Assembly (NCBI GenBank): GCA_903905065.1
Contig: CAIVEW010000009.1
Coordinates: 1-64,000, forward strand
Reading direction: 5' to 3'
From: an uncultured Bacteroidota bacterium
GTDB taxonomy: Bacteria > Bacteroidota > Bacteroidia > Chitinophagales > Chitinophagaceae
Length of the DNA stretch: 64,000 bases
Shown here: positions 45,460-54,302 of the stretch, in pieces
Layout of the letters: each line of letters begins with the position of its first letter
How positions within the stretch are numbered: position 1 is the stretch's first letter
The notes under the pieces: generated by a model
What the model was told of the DNA's origin: nothing
What the model saw: only the letters and a program-made list of their open reading frames with translations
Database searches by the model: none
Made by a program: the position numbers and the translations under genes

Positions 45460-45732
45460 CTAAACCATGTCCAAACTGATCTTTTGCTGCAAGGTCCAGT
45501 GCGAAACACGCGAGTAATAACTCGTAGCGATCTTATTGAGGTTCTTCCTCGATACCTTTCTCTTCTTGATGGGAATATTTTGTAGTATTCGGTTGCGCTC
45601 AGCTATGAATTCTTTCGCAACGTCCTTTACTGTGATAACAGCCTTGCTATTAGAGTGCAGCACAATTTTTTTAAACCAAATGGTGAGTTCGCAAAAATGT
45701 GAGTAATAATCTAAGAGTTCAGTTTCTATCAT
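45460..45732 (-). CDS. Small protein of unknown function
   Basis: 90 aa, predicted soluble and helical, basic C-terminal half (K-K-R-K-V-S-R-K-N-L-N-K). The ATG follows an AT-rich run. The codons are richer in A/T than in the flanking T9SS genes. It faces the 3' end of giant gene 2. No relative recognised; it could be a chance frame, but the length, the regular codon use and the isolated position support a gene. Confidence 0.5.
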   Translation of the reverse strand: MIETELLDYYSHFCELTIWFKKIVLHSNSKAVITVKDVAKEFIAERNRILQNIPIKKRKVSRKNLNKIATSYYSRVSHWTLQQKISLDMV

Positions 45733-45949
45733 AATATCAAATTTTTAAAATAGAATGATAGGTGAAGTAGCTCATAAAGTTAACGAATTAATATTATAAT
45801 TATCAATTGTTTTTATTCATTTGGTTTATAGCTTTTAGTTATAAAGGTCTATTTTTTGGTACATTTTTGGATATCCAGAAGTTTGTTAATTGGAGCGCTT
45901 AGTAGAAATTGGTAGATAGTGTGGTATCTATTAAGGTACTAGATACCAT

Positions 45950-46336
45950 TCAACTCACGAGACCTTCAAAATTTACATCATTGTATTCTATCCTATTAAT
46001 CGTGGCCTTAGCGCCTCCGCAAAAGCATTCATAAAAATCGAGCACGCCGTTATAGGCTGTTACGAGGCATAAGGACTTAAATTTCTTTTTCGACAGATAC
46101 ACTCTGTTTTCATAAATGGAAATTGCTTCAATTTTAAAATAGCACTGCCACTGAAAGTAACCCTTATCAAAATATCTGGCAGCATATAGCACTGATTTGC
46201 GTACATCAAATATCACGTCACCGGACAAAAATTTACCCTCGTATTTTTTCCCACTGATAATCAAGTTACCGACCCATGGACCGCCGATGTTCCATATTTG
46301 TTCGACCGGTTCTATTATTGTTTCGGGCTGATTCAT
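45950..46336 (-). CDS. Small protein of unknown function
   Basis: 128 aa without a signal peptide. Contains W-N-I-G-G-P-W-V-G-N-L-I-I-S-G-K-K-Y-E-G-K-F, an extended beta-rich core and F-Y-E-C-F-C-G-G-A-K-A-T-I-N-R. AT-rich codon use as in the 90-aa gene next to it. The two are separated by 217 bases with nothing recognisable. No family assigned; a small single-domain protein, cytoplasmic by default. Confidence 0.55.
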   Translation of the reverse strand: MNQPETIIEPVEQIWNIGGPWVGNLIISGKKYEGKFLSGDVIFDVRKSVLYAARYFDKGYFQWQCYFKIEAISIYENRVYLSKKKFKSLCLVTAYNGVLDFYECFCGGAKATINRIEYNDVNFEGLVS

Positions 46337-46472
46337 TGATTTCTATTCAAATTCAGCGATTTGGCGTTTTGTACATACTTCAGCAAACCTATAGAAAAGT
46401 ATACTAGCAACAAATAGCTGAAATACTATTTCCACATACCGTTATAGTATCGTGGTAAGCAAAGCAGGATAA

Positions 46473-49121
46473 TTATCTTATCAAAGTCACCGTGCCTTTG
46501 AACATCCGGTTATCACCATTGTCGAGGGCAACGATGATCATGTATTGGTATGTGCCGAGGTCTTGAAGAACACCGTCGAAACTGCCGTCCCATCCCTGTT
46601 CTTTATTGGCGGTATAGAATATCTGTTGCCCCCAGCGGTTATAAATGCTGAAGGATACCAGCTTCTGGTACTTCATACCTATGGGGCGGAAGATATCATT
46701 TAGCCCGTCACCGTTTGGTGTAAATGCAGACGGTATGGTGATGCTGTCGAACGTGACATCAATAGTGATCTTGGCACTATCCATGCAGCCGGTGCTGTCC
46801 GTTCCATACACAGTATAGACAGTGTTTTGTGTTGGGGTGGCTATTGGGTTATTGATATTGCGGTTGTTCAGGCTACCGTCATTTGGCAGCCACCAGTAAT
46901 AAACGGCGTTATCTGCATTCAGTTGCACGCTGCTGCCGTAGGAAATGGTTTGGTTGGGTGTTATGTTGGTCAGTGTAGTATTTAAGATCGGATTAATAAA
47001 TACGGTAGTACTATTCTCGCCGTTGCATCCTGTGGCGGTTTGTACTACAGTAACCGAATATATGCCATTGTCGGCAGGTACAGCACCATTAATATGCGGG
47101 TTTGGCATGCTGTCGTTGAATCCACCTGGGCCTGTCCACTGGTAGCTGTATTCCGGGCCTGAGGGCGTTACCGAGAAGTTGATACCAGAATTGCATGCCT
47201 GGATAAATGAAGAGGCTGCGACTGCGAGTGGTGGTGCTATGGTAATGGTAACCTGCGCTGCCGCTGTGCAGGGAGTACCCGGATAGGTTGCAACAACGGT
47301 GTAAGTCGTAGTAAGTGCTGGTGTTGCCGTTGGTTGCATAACCAGTGGGTTGCTAAGGCTGGTGCCCGGCGTCCATAAATAAGTAAGGGAAGGATCACCA
47401 TTTACCCTGATGTTCACCGGAATACCTGCACATACCGTCGTATCCGGCGTAAGTATAACCACTGCAGGATTAGCTACAGTTATGGTTACACTGGCCGATG
47501 CGGTACAACCGCCCCCGGCCGAACTTGCGTTTATCGTATAGGTTGTTGTCACTGTTGGAGTAGCAACTGGTTCCTCAATATTTGGATTGCTAAGCCCGGC
47601 AGCAGGGGTCCATGAATAGGTAGAACCTGCAGCACCGCTTACAACCAGGCTAACGGACGCGCCATAGCAGATCGTGGTGTCCGGAGTGATGATGGCAATG
47701 CTTGTACTGCCAATGCCTACAGCAATTGTTCTTACTATGGCCGGGCAACCCGAACCGGGCAATGTGGCGGTCATAGTATAGATCGTAGCTGCTGTTGGTG
47801 TGCAAATAGGCTGCATTACAGTTGTACTGCTCAGGCCGGCCGGTGGCGCCCAGTTATATACCAATCCTGTGGTTCCGCTTACCTCTATCTGGAAAGACTG
47901 GCCGATACAAACTGATGTATCGGAAGTGAGAATATGTGCCGACGGGGTATCCAGGATGTTTATGGTGACGCTGTCTGCAATACCGCAGCCTCCCTGTAAA
48001 TAAATAGTAAGTGTTTTGTTGCCGCCCGGAGGGGTAGGGATGCCCTGTACGTTGATGCCCACTGTGGTACTGCCTGCGGGCAAGGTCACCGTGTTGGGAA
48101 TCGTGGTAACGTCCGTTCCATTTATCGCGGTACCGCCAAACGACAAATTAAGGGTTGTGGCTGTCGGGTTGGCATGGGACGCAATGATATTTACAGTCGT
48201 TGGAGAGCAGCCTTTTACGATCGTATGCGGAACGCCAAGTATTGTAGCGCCTATGGAGTCGGCATGGTTGAAACTATAAGAATTAGATGTAAGGCTGGCA
48301 GCTTCCAGGAATACCCCTGAATCGTATATCGAATTATCTGCATCAGCTACCGATAGATGCAGGTGGTAGGTATCGCAAGGTGTTACGGAATGCACTGCTC
48401 TGAGTTTAGTAGTATAGCCGGTATACGACAAGAGCGTACCTCCCCAGTTGTTAAGAAAATAGGCAGTGAATGGCGAGCCCGCGCCAAGGCTGGTACAGTT
48501 GGCAATATTCACCCCCGGGCCTGTGCCTCCCGGCCCGCCAGGTGTACCCGCGTTGACGCTGTTTATTTCAACGGGAATGTTCGTGCCGGGTACCAATGCT
48601 ATATTTGGAGCGCCGGTGATTCCCGGGCCAGAAATGAAAAAAGCAAAAATGTCCGGGTACTGGCCGCAGGTGGAGTGATAGTATTCCTGTGAGCCGAACT
48701 GATAATTAAATCCTATGCTGTCTCCCTGGGCCACCAGGTCGAATTCAAGTATGCACGCATCATGGGTAGCCGTACCAGCGGGCAAGAATGGAGCTAGCAG
48801 CGGATCGCCGGCGGCAGCGTCATTGAACGACGCAACGCCGGGAGGAGCCCCATTAGGCCCTACGCATGCAGCCGAATGTCCGTTAGTCAAAATGATACCA
48901 TTGGTCATTGCCAGCAATGTGCCGGTTGATGTAAATGAGCCATTCGCTACAGCGGGGCATGTCAATACCGGGTTAAGAACTATAACGCCAGGGCCTGCCA
49001 GAGTTGACGCTAGCGTTGCCGCAGATAAGGAGGGGGTGACTACCAGTTGGGAAAAAGAATTAATGGTAATCAGTGAAAAACAGGTAAAAAGAAAATATTT
49101 GAATAATTTAACGGGATTCAT
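46473..49121 (-). CDS. Choice-of-anchor-L T9SS type B surface protein
   Basis: ATG at 49121 (M-N-P-V-K-L-F-K-Y-F-L-F) gives a proper signal peptide ending S-F-S-Q; the frame extends 17 codons further upstream without a conserved sequence. About 882 aa. The N-terminal 270 residues match the choice-of-anchor L domain (N-G-I-I-L-T-N-G-H, F-L-P-A-G-T-A-T-H-D-A, L-E-F-D-L-V, F-Q-F-G-S-Q-E-Y). Ig/PKD-like domains follow, including three units with I-L/I-T-P/S-D-T-T/S-V/I-C ... L-S-N-P ... T-T-Y-T. The C-terminus is the type B sorting domain (A-F-T-P-N-G-D-G-L-N-D-I-F, Y-N-R-W-G-Q-Q-I-F-Y, G-W-D-G-S-F-D-G). Exported to the surface. Confidence 0.9.
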   Translation of the reverse strand: MNPVKLFKYFLFTCFSLITINSFSQLVVTPSLSAATLASTLAGPGVIVLNPVLTCPAVANGSFTSTGTLLAMTNGIILTNGHSAACVGPNGAPPGVASFNDAAAGDPLLAPFLPAGTATHDACILEFDLVAQGDSIGFNYQFGSQEYYHSTCGQYPDIFAFFISGPGITGAPNIALVPGTNIPVEINSVNAGTPGGPGGTGPGVNIANCTSLGAGSPFTAYFLNNWGGTLLSYTGYTTKLRAVHSVTPCDTYHLHLSVADADNSIYDSGVFLEAASLTSNSYSFNHADSIGATILGVPHTIVKGCSPTTVNIIASHANPTATTLNLSFGGTAINGTDVTTIPNTVTLPAGSTTVGINVQGIPTPPGGNKTLTIYLQGGCGIADSVTINILDTPSAHILTSDTSVCIGQSFQIEVSGTTGLVYNWAPPAGLSSTTVMQPICTPTAATIYTMTATLPGSGCPAIVRTIAVGIGSTSIAIITPDTTICYGASVSLVVSGAAGSTYSWTPAAGLSNPNIEEPVATPTVTTTYTINASSAGGGCTASASVTITVANPAVVILTPDTTVCAGIPVNIRVNGDPSLTYLWTPGTSLSNPLVMQPTATPALTTTYTVVATYPGTPCTAAAQVTITIAPPLAVAASSFIQACNSGINFSVTPSGPEYSYQWTGPGGFNDSMPNPHINGAVPADNGIYSVTVVQTATGCNGENSTTVFINPILNTTLTNITPNQTISYGSSVQLNADNAVYYWWLPNDGSLNNRNINNPIATPTQNTVYTVYGTDSTGCMDSAKITIDVTFDSITIPSAFTPNGDGLNDIFRPIGMKYQKLVSFSIYNRWGQQIFYTANKEQGWDGSFDGVLQDLGTYQYMIIVALDNGDNRMFKGTVTLIR

Positions 49122-49274
49122 ATCAGTGCAGTTGTTATGCGTATCTAGTACGTTTGCAAAGAAAAGACACATACATTACCCCAATATTATGGTAGTGTAA
49201 ACAAGCCCTGTGTCCGTATTATTATTATGTTATTTTTGTATTATCCCGCCCGAATTAAGGTGTATTGGATACCG

Positions 49275-49994
49275 CTACTGTATCCATCTATTGAGGTCTG
49301 AAAGCACGTCCCGGCTTATCGTATGACCCATTCCCGGGTAGGAGTGAAATTCGGGTTTCAGGCCCAGCGTTTTGAGATAGTCAGCGGCTTCCTTTCCGTC
49401 TGAAAATAAGATACGCTCATCTGCTTCTCCATGGGATACGAATATCCGTAGTTGCTTTAGCGGTGTAGTCTTTTTCACCATCGTCTTTAGGGAAGGGTAG
49501 ATGGTACCGCTGAGCACACCAATGCCTTTTAGCAGCGCGGGATTGGTGAGCCCAACCCGGTAACTCATTATGGCACCTTGGCTAAAGCCCATAAGATAAA
49601 CCCGGGCAGGATCGGCATGGTACGCAGCCACAACCTGTTTCACAAACTTTTCGATGAGTTTTTTGCTGTTGGCGAGTTGCGCGGCATTGCCATCATGTAC
49701 ACCATTCACCTCGGTCATTTCATACCACTCATATCCACCACCGGGCAGTGGATAGGGTGCGCGTGCAGAAACGATAAGATAGTTTTTTGGCAGAAAAGTG
49801 CGCAGCGCAAACAGGTCGTTTTCATCACTGCCATAGCCATGCAGCAAAATGATCAGGGGCGGATGCGCTGACTTTTCGCCGGGCATTTCTACCAGGTATT
49901 TCAATGCAAGGCCCTCCTGCAATGGCATTCCCTGCGCCGATGCATTAAGGTAAAAGGCAAATGTCAGCAGTAAAACGGACAGTATCTTTTTCAT
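49275..49994 (-). CDS. Phospholipase/carboxylesterase-like alpha/beta hydrolase
   Basis: 239 aa with a signal peptide (residues 1-20), so periplasmic or secreted. Catalytic triad: Ser138 in G-F-S-Q-G, Asp192 in H-G-E-A-D-E-R-I, His224 in G-M-G-H-T. The oxyanion stretch is L-L-H-G-Y-G-S-D-E. This is the phospholipase/carboxylesterase (Abhydrolase_2) type. It hydrolyses an ester substrate that cannot be named. Transcribed in the same direction as the lipid A genes on its upstream side, with only 25 bases to the acyltransferase, so the three may form an operon. Confidence 0.9.
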   Translation of the reverse strand: MKKILSVLLLTFAFYLNASAQGMPLQEGLALKYLVEMPGEKSAHPPLIILLHGYGSDENDLFALRTFLPKNYLIVSARAPYPLPGGGYEWYEMTEVNGVHDGNAAQLANSKKLIEKFVKQVVAAYHADPARVYLMGFSQGAIMSYRVGLTNPALLKGIGVLSGTIYPSLKTMVKKTTPLKQLRIFVSHGEADERILFSDGKEAADYLKTLGLKPEFHSYPGMGHTISRDVLSDLNRWIQ

Positions 49995-50019
49995 GCGCTT
50001 TAATTATACCATAAAGATA

Positions 50020-50913
50020 CTATGGCTTAGTGACTTCACTCACCGGCCGTTTATACTTCCATCTCCTGTGCGACCACAGCCAAGAGGCGGGCGCGGCGAT
50101 TATATCTTTTTCCAGCCGGCGGGTGTGCAGTTCAGATATTTCGCCATCGGCAGTACTTGTGGGGTTTTCTACAAGCACTTCCGCATACATTTCGTAATAG
50201 CCGCGCTTTACTTTTTTTATAGAGCAGTAAACCACAGGCAGGTTCATTTTTTTTGCAATTACCTCTGTGCCCTTAAATATGGGTGTGTCCTGGTTGAGGA
50301 AAGTGGTCCAGTATGCAGTCTCAGGTAGCGCTGTCTGGTCTGAGATAAATACGGTTGCTGTAAGTTCATTCCGATGGGCCAACATTTCCTTATACGCCGT
50401 TCTCATGGGCATCATGCGTGTACCAAAACGGCTGCGCATCCGGAACATCAGCCCGTTGAAGTATTTATTGGATAGCGGGTGATAGAGCACGTCCAACCGT
50501 TGCTTGCACTGCAAGCTGAATGGGTGCCCCGCCCACTCCCAGTTGCCCAGGTGGCCCATAACCATTATCACGCTCCTGTTCTTATTGGCAAACTTTTCAA
50601 AGACCGCAGCGCACTCAGGGGTCATCCGGCACCGCTTCATGATCCCGGCCTTACTTATGGTAAGTATTTTGAAGGTCTCCACCATGAAATCACATAGGTT
50701 GTGGTAGAATGCATCACTGATCTCTCCGATTTCTTTGTCTGTTTTCTGCGGGAATGAGTTGCGCAGGTTTTGCAGCACTACGACTTTCCTGTAACCAAAA
50801 CATTTGTACAGGACAAAGTATATAAGATCAGAAAACAGATAGAGCACCCGGAAGGGCAATACAGAAAAGAAATAGATAAACGGTAGCGAAATGTAATATA
50901 CCAGCGCCTGCAA
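50020..50913 (-). CDS. LpxL/HtrB-type lysophospholipid acyltransferase
   Basis: About 297 aa. I prefer the TTG at 50913 (Q-A-L-V-Y-Y-I-S-L-P-F) because relatives begin with this stretch and because the TTG six codons earlier (50931) lies inside a TAGTTTTG promoter box. An N-terminal membrane helix is followed by the H-x4-E acyltransferase motif (M-G-H-L-G-N-W-E-W-A-G, H121/E126) and F-I-S-D-Q-T-A-L-P. Such enzymes add a secondary acyl chain to lipid A or to ornithine/glycolipids at the inner membrane. It follows an LpxR-like gene in the same frame and strand, so lipid A acyl remodelling is the likely shared job. Confidence 0.86.
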   Translation of the reverse strand: MQALVYYISLPFIYFFSVLPFRVLYLFSDLIYFVLYKCFGYRKVVVLQNLRNSFPQKTDKEIGEISDAFYHNLCDFMVETFKILTISKAGIMKRCRMTPECAAVFEKFANKNRSVIMVMGHLGNWEWAGHPFSLQCKQRLDVLYHPLSNKYFNGLMFRMRSRFGTRMMPMRTAYKEMLAHRNELTATVFISDQTALPETAYWTTFLNQDTPIFKGTEVIAKKMNLPVVYCSIKKVKRGYYEMYAEVLVENPTSTADGEISELHTRRLEKDIIAAPASWLWSHRRWKYKRPVSEVTKP

Positions 50914-50928
50914 GAAAACGTGTTTGTA

Positions 50929-50936
50929 CAAAACTA
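50929..50936 (-). promoter_or_regulatory. -7 box (TAGTTTTG) before the acyltransferase
   Basis: An exact TAnnTTTG match on the minus strand, in the short gap after the LpxR-like gene. Used as a promoter it would allow the acyltransferase to be expressed apart from the LpxR-like gene. Confidence 0.4.
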
Positions 50937-50958
50937 AATTATTTATGCCAAACCGATG

Positions 50959-51927
50959 TTACAGGCCAAATGCTACCTGCACACCGCCCCATACGTGGTA
51001 ATTGCCGGTGGTAAACTCATTGCTTAGTAAGGATTGAAAATACTCTAGCCATATGCGGCGGTACTGCACTACAAAGCCAAAGCGGTTTTCGAATACAAAA
51101 GAGGTAACGTCTTTCGGGCGGATGGTATACGGGCTTGTCTGGTTAAAAACGCCACCTTCCAGTGTAGCGTCGTATCCTACTAAGTTTACGGCCGCATGCT
51201 CGTATGCATATACACGCAGATTTTTAGCGTTGGCTTTTATACTGCTGAACGGATCGTCAAGGTAGCCAAACATGATGGTGGTGCCTGCATTCACTTTGTC
51301 GCTAAGTGTGCCGGCCCTCGCCATTGCATCTGCATCAATGGACAGGAAATGCCCAAGTGAGATTAGTTGCTTTTCATAATCCACCTGGTAGTTGAGTATA
51401 GCGTCGTTGTGTATCTGGTTGGGCCAGCCATATGGTGTTTGGTCGTGCAGCCAGCGGTGTATGCCTGTTTGCATTTCTGCGCCACCGGCAGCCTGGCCTA
51501 TAACACCGGTGCTCACGGATGTGGAGAAACGTTGTTTTCTCGCAGAGTCTGTAGCGATGAGAAAGGTCTTTGAAAAGAAGCAGGCCGCAAACGGCCGGTC
51601 GCCATATAGTACGTAAGGCACTGTATAGTCGGATGGGGTGTAGCCTTCATGTTCCAAGGCTATGCCATACTTTATATCGCTGAAATGGGGATGAACCAAT
51701 ATTTTACTGACCGGGAATTTCCGCACACATGGGGCTACCAGTTCCAGGTGAATTCCCTGGGTGTAATATTTATCAGTGGCTGAGAAAAAATCATTCTCAT
51801 AGTTCAGCCGGAAGTAGCTTTCTGCAGCTATGTTCTTAAAGGATAGGGTGTTATCTATAGCTTGCGCACCTGATGAGAGAGATGCCAGACAAGCGAATGC
51901 GAAAAGAATGTGGCGGTGAAAGCGCAT
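50959..51927 (-). CDS. LpxR-like lipid A deacylase (DUF2219)
   Basis: 322 aa with a signal peptide (ends A-Q-A). The mature N-terminus has the signature Y-E-N-D-F-F-S-A-T-D-K-Y-Y-T-Q-G (N45-D46 and the T-D), the residue set used by LpxR for its calcium-dependent removal of the 3'-acyloxyacyl group from lipid A. A-L-E-H-E-G-Y-T-P, G-Y-D-D-x-x-F-x-S-x and a beta-barrel-like remainder fit an outer-membrane enzyme. It is first in a minus-strand set with the acyltransferase. Physiological substrate is inferred. Confidence 0.85.
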   Translation of the reverse strand: MRFHRHILFAFACLASLSSGAQAIDNTLSFKNIAAESYFRLNYENDFFSATDKYYTQGIHLELVAPCVRKFPVSKILVHPHFSDIKYGIALEHEGYTPSDYTVPYVLYGDRPFAACFFSKTFLIATDSARKQRFSTSVSTGVIGQAAGGAEMQTGIHRWLHDQTPYGWPNQIHNDAILNYQVDYEKQLISLGHFLSIDADAMARAGTLSDKVNAGTTIMFGYLDDPFSSIKANAKNLRVYAYEHAAVNLVGYDATLEGGVFNQTSPYTIRPKDVTSFVFENRFGFVVQYRRIWLEYFQSLLSNEFTTGNYHVWGGVQVAFGL

Positions 51928-52069
51928 TTTGTTTCAGGAATATACGAAACATGTGCCAGTAAAGATTTTCAGCCGCCGGATACTCTCTTTTCCGGATACG
52001 GAAATTTATTATTGCAGTTGCTAGGATATTCATTGTTGTTTATGCATATTTGTGTAGCAATAATTATTT

Positions 52070-52921
52070 ATGCCTTCTTACCTCATTGCAGACAGCGGAT
52101 CCACAAAAACAGACTGGTGCCTTTTAAGAAAGGGTAAGAAGCCTGCACGCTTCAGCACACAAGGTATCAATCCGTACCTCCAGAGCAAGCAGGATATAGA
52201 GACGATGCTGAAAAACGAACTGCCCTGGGATAATGGTAAATACCAGGCCGATAAAATGTCTTATTTCGGTGCTGGTGCAGCTAATCCTGAGAAGCAAGCC
52301 TTCCTGGAAGAAATACTGGTAAGGCACTTTGGCATAAAGAAAACCGAAGTAGCAGGCGATATGGTAGCTGCAGCAAGAGCATTGTGCGGCGAACAGAAAG
52401 GTATAGTGTGCATATTGGGTACCGGCAGTGCAAGTTGCTATTATAACGGTAAGAAAATAAAAGAGCAGCGGCCATCGCTGGGCTACATAGCGGGTGATGA
52501 GGGCGGCGGCAACTATATGGGCAAGCGCATACTTCAATACTATGCTTACGGTACATTTGACAGTGAACTGAAGGTGGGCTTTGAAATGCGCTTTGGCGAC
52601 AACATAAAGCAGATCATCAATACACTCTACCACCAACCCAACCCCAACCGATACCTTGCCTCCTTTGTGACCCTGCTGAAGGAAAACCGTGGGCACTATA
52701 TGGTGGAGAATATTATTGAAGACTGCCTCAACGACTTTTTTCATACCAGTATACTCAAGCACCGCAATAGCTGGAACCTGCCGCTGTATTTCTCGGGCTC
52801 TGTTGCCTTTGAGTTCCGCGATGTGCTCGAAAACCTATGCGGCCAGTATGAGCTGGAAATAGGCGACGTGATAAAAAGCCCTATGGATGGGCTTATCAAG
52901 TATTATAAGGGGCTGCTTTAA
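52070..52921 (+). CDS. BadF/BadG-type ATPase (N-acetylglucosamine kinase-like)
   Basis: 283 aa. The N-terminus Y-L-I-A-D-S-G-S-T-K-T-D-W is the phosphate-1 loop of the ASKHA fold. V-C-I-L-G-T-G-S-A-S-C-Y-Y-N and G-Y-I-A-G-D-E-G-G-G-N-Y-M-G-K form the sugar- and phosphate-2-binding elements, and Y-F-S-G-S-V-A-F the adenosine motif. It belongs to the family that includes N-acetylglucosamine kinases and the 2-hydroxyacyl-CoA activators; the sugar-kinase type is favoured because no cysteine pair for an iron-sulfur cluster is seen. Cytoplasmic. Divergent from the LpxR-like gene. Confidence 0.88.
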   Translation: MPSYLIADSGSTKTDWCLLRKGKKPARFSTQGINPYLQSKQDIETMLKNELPWDNGKYQADKMSYFGAGAANPEKQAFLEEILVRHFGIKKTEVAGDMVAAARALCGEQKGIVCILGTGSASCYYNGKKIKEQRPSLGYIAGDEGGGNYMGKRILQYYAYGTFDSELKVGFEMRFGDNIKQIINTLYHQPNPNRYLASFVTLLKENRGHYMVENIIEDCLNDFFHTSILKHRNSWNLPLYFSGSVAFEFRDVLENLCGQYELEIGDVIKSPMDGLIKYYKGLL

Positions 52922-52986
52922 GCTTCTTTATCATTTCATTAAGAACCGAAGAGAACCGCGACTCGTATCTGTCACAAAACGTACAC

Positions 52987-53730
52987 ATGCGCTTCAGTAA
53001 AATAATAGTATCGGGTCTGTTTTCTTTGTTTTTGTTCGGCAAAGATTGTTACAGTCAACAGCAAGAATCCCTGCCAAACAATGGCTTTGCGGTAGTTGAG
53101 CTATTCACATCGGACGGGTGTTCGAGTTGCCCTGCGGCGGAAACTGCGTTATCGCAACTAAACGACGAACACCAGCAAAACGTTTACGTAATGGAATTCC
53201 ATGTTGATTACTGGAATTACATTGGCTGGAAGGATGTATTCAGCAGCAGCGAATACACAAAGCGGCAGCAGCAGTATGCGAATGTGCTGGGCCTGAGCAC
53301 TACCTATACACCACAAGCTATTGTAAACGGTAAGAACGAACTTGTTGGCTCTGACAAATCAAAACTGCACTCGCTTGTTAAAGCCGCTCGGCAGAATGCT
53401 CCGGAAAATGTTATAGGATTGACCGCTAAGGCAAAGGCCGACAACATTACTATTTCTTACACTGTTGCAAATACTCGGGGCCAGCTACTGAATATAGCGC
53501 TGGTACAGAAAACAGCGGAAACCGATGTAAGAAAAGGAGAGAACTCCGGGAGAAAGTTAAAGCATATCAATATTGTGCGTGAGCTTAAAGTGATGGATGC
53601 AAGAGAAAAAGGCGAAGTGCGCCTGGCGTTGCCTAAAGGCCGGGCTGCAAGTGACTTCATTGTTATTGCCTATACCCAAAGCAAAGACGCGTGGAAGATA
53701 ACCGGTGCTACAGAAAAGATCATTGATTAA
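52987..53730 (+). CDS. DUF1223 secreted thioredoxin-like protein
   Basis: 247 aa. Signal peptide (M-R-F-S-K ... D-C-Y-S-Q). The mature start V-V-E-L-F-T-S-D-G-C-S-S-C-P-A-A-E has a CxxC pair at C45 and C48, and F-H-V-D-Y-W-N-Y-I-G-W-K-D is the DUF1223 signature. T-Y-T-P-Q-A-I-V-N-G is the cis-Pro region of a thioredoxin fold. It probably acts in the periplasm in thiol/disulfide chemistry; the partner is unknown. Convergent with the gene at 53831. Confidence 0.9.
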   Translation: MRFSKIIVSGLFSLFLFGKDCYSQQQESLPNNGFAVVELFTSDGCSSCPAAETALSQLNDEHQQNVYVMEFHVDYWNYIGWKDVFSSSEYTKRQQQYANVLGLSTTYTPQAIVNGKNELVGSDKSKLHSLVKAARQNAPENVIGLTAKAKADNITISYTVANTRGQLLNIALVQKTAETDVRKGENSGRKLKHINIVRELKVMDAREKGEVRLALPKGRAASDFIVIAYTQSKDAWKITGATEKIID

Positions 53731-53830
53731 TAATAGTCTTAACCTTGATGCTCTTTACCCGCATACCGGCTGGCAGGTTGACGGATCTTCATGATTTTAT
53801 ATTTCTTTTGAGGGAAAACCGCGGTTGCAA

Positions 53831-54253
53831 TCATTTTGCGGCTTTGTCCACCACACCTATACCGTGATTCTTACCATTGCCATATACTTCCAGAACAACT
53901 TCCTTCTCCGTTACCGAATTATATAACCGAACTCTGGCTAGCGTATCATTAAGCCAGGTATATGCAGCCTTATCCATATCGGGCTTAGATCTCATGGACA
54001 ATTCATCCTGGTAGCATTTAAGCGTATCACTTTCTCTGCGATAGAAATAGACAAGGTAGCCTTCGGAATCGCCTTTTCTCGTTCTGTACACTGCTATGTC
54101 ATGATATTTATGATGCGCCGGGTCGGGAGCAGGTGCACCGGTCTCCCTGACGTCTTTGATATCGACCGTGTTCACCTTGGCGCGGCTGGTAATGAAGCTG
54201 GTGGTAATGATTATTAATAGTGCGGCCACTATCAACCTCGCTGATCGTTTCAT
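53831..54253 (-). CDS. Small secreted or anchored protein of unknown function
   Basis: About 140 aa from ATG 54253 (M-K-R-S-A-R-L-I-V-A-A-L-L), giving an N-terminal hydrophobic segment. A start seven codons earlier adds a short polar leader. The mature part is hydrophilic with Y-H-D-I-A-V-Y-R-T-R-K-G-D-S-E-G-Y-L-V-Y-F-Y-R-R, a strand-rich middle, and V-V-L-E-V-Y-G-N-G-K-N-H near the end. No family recognised. It lies 49 bases after the polytopic protein gene on the same strand, so co-transcription is possible. Confidence 0.65.
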   Translation of the reverse strand: MKRSARLIVAALLIIITTSFITSRAKVNTVDIKDVRETGAPAPDPAHHKYHDIAVYRTRKGDSEGYLVYFYRRESDTLKCYQDELSMRSKPDMDKAAYTWLNDTLARVRLYNSVTEKEVVLEVYGNGKNHGIGVVDKAAK

Positions 54254-54302
54254 TGTGTTCGGTTTTGCAGGCAAATGTATGAAAATGTTATAACAACCAC
54301 TG

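Noticed and set aside
30970-49121. Polymorphic toxin/immunity system made of the giant proteins and the small orphan genes
   Set aside because: The C-termini of the giants are sorting domains, not toxin domains, and the small genes are on the opposite strand without recognised immunity folds.
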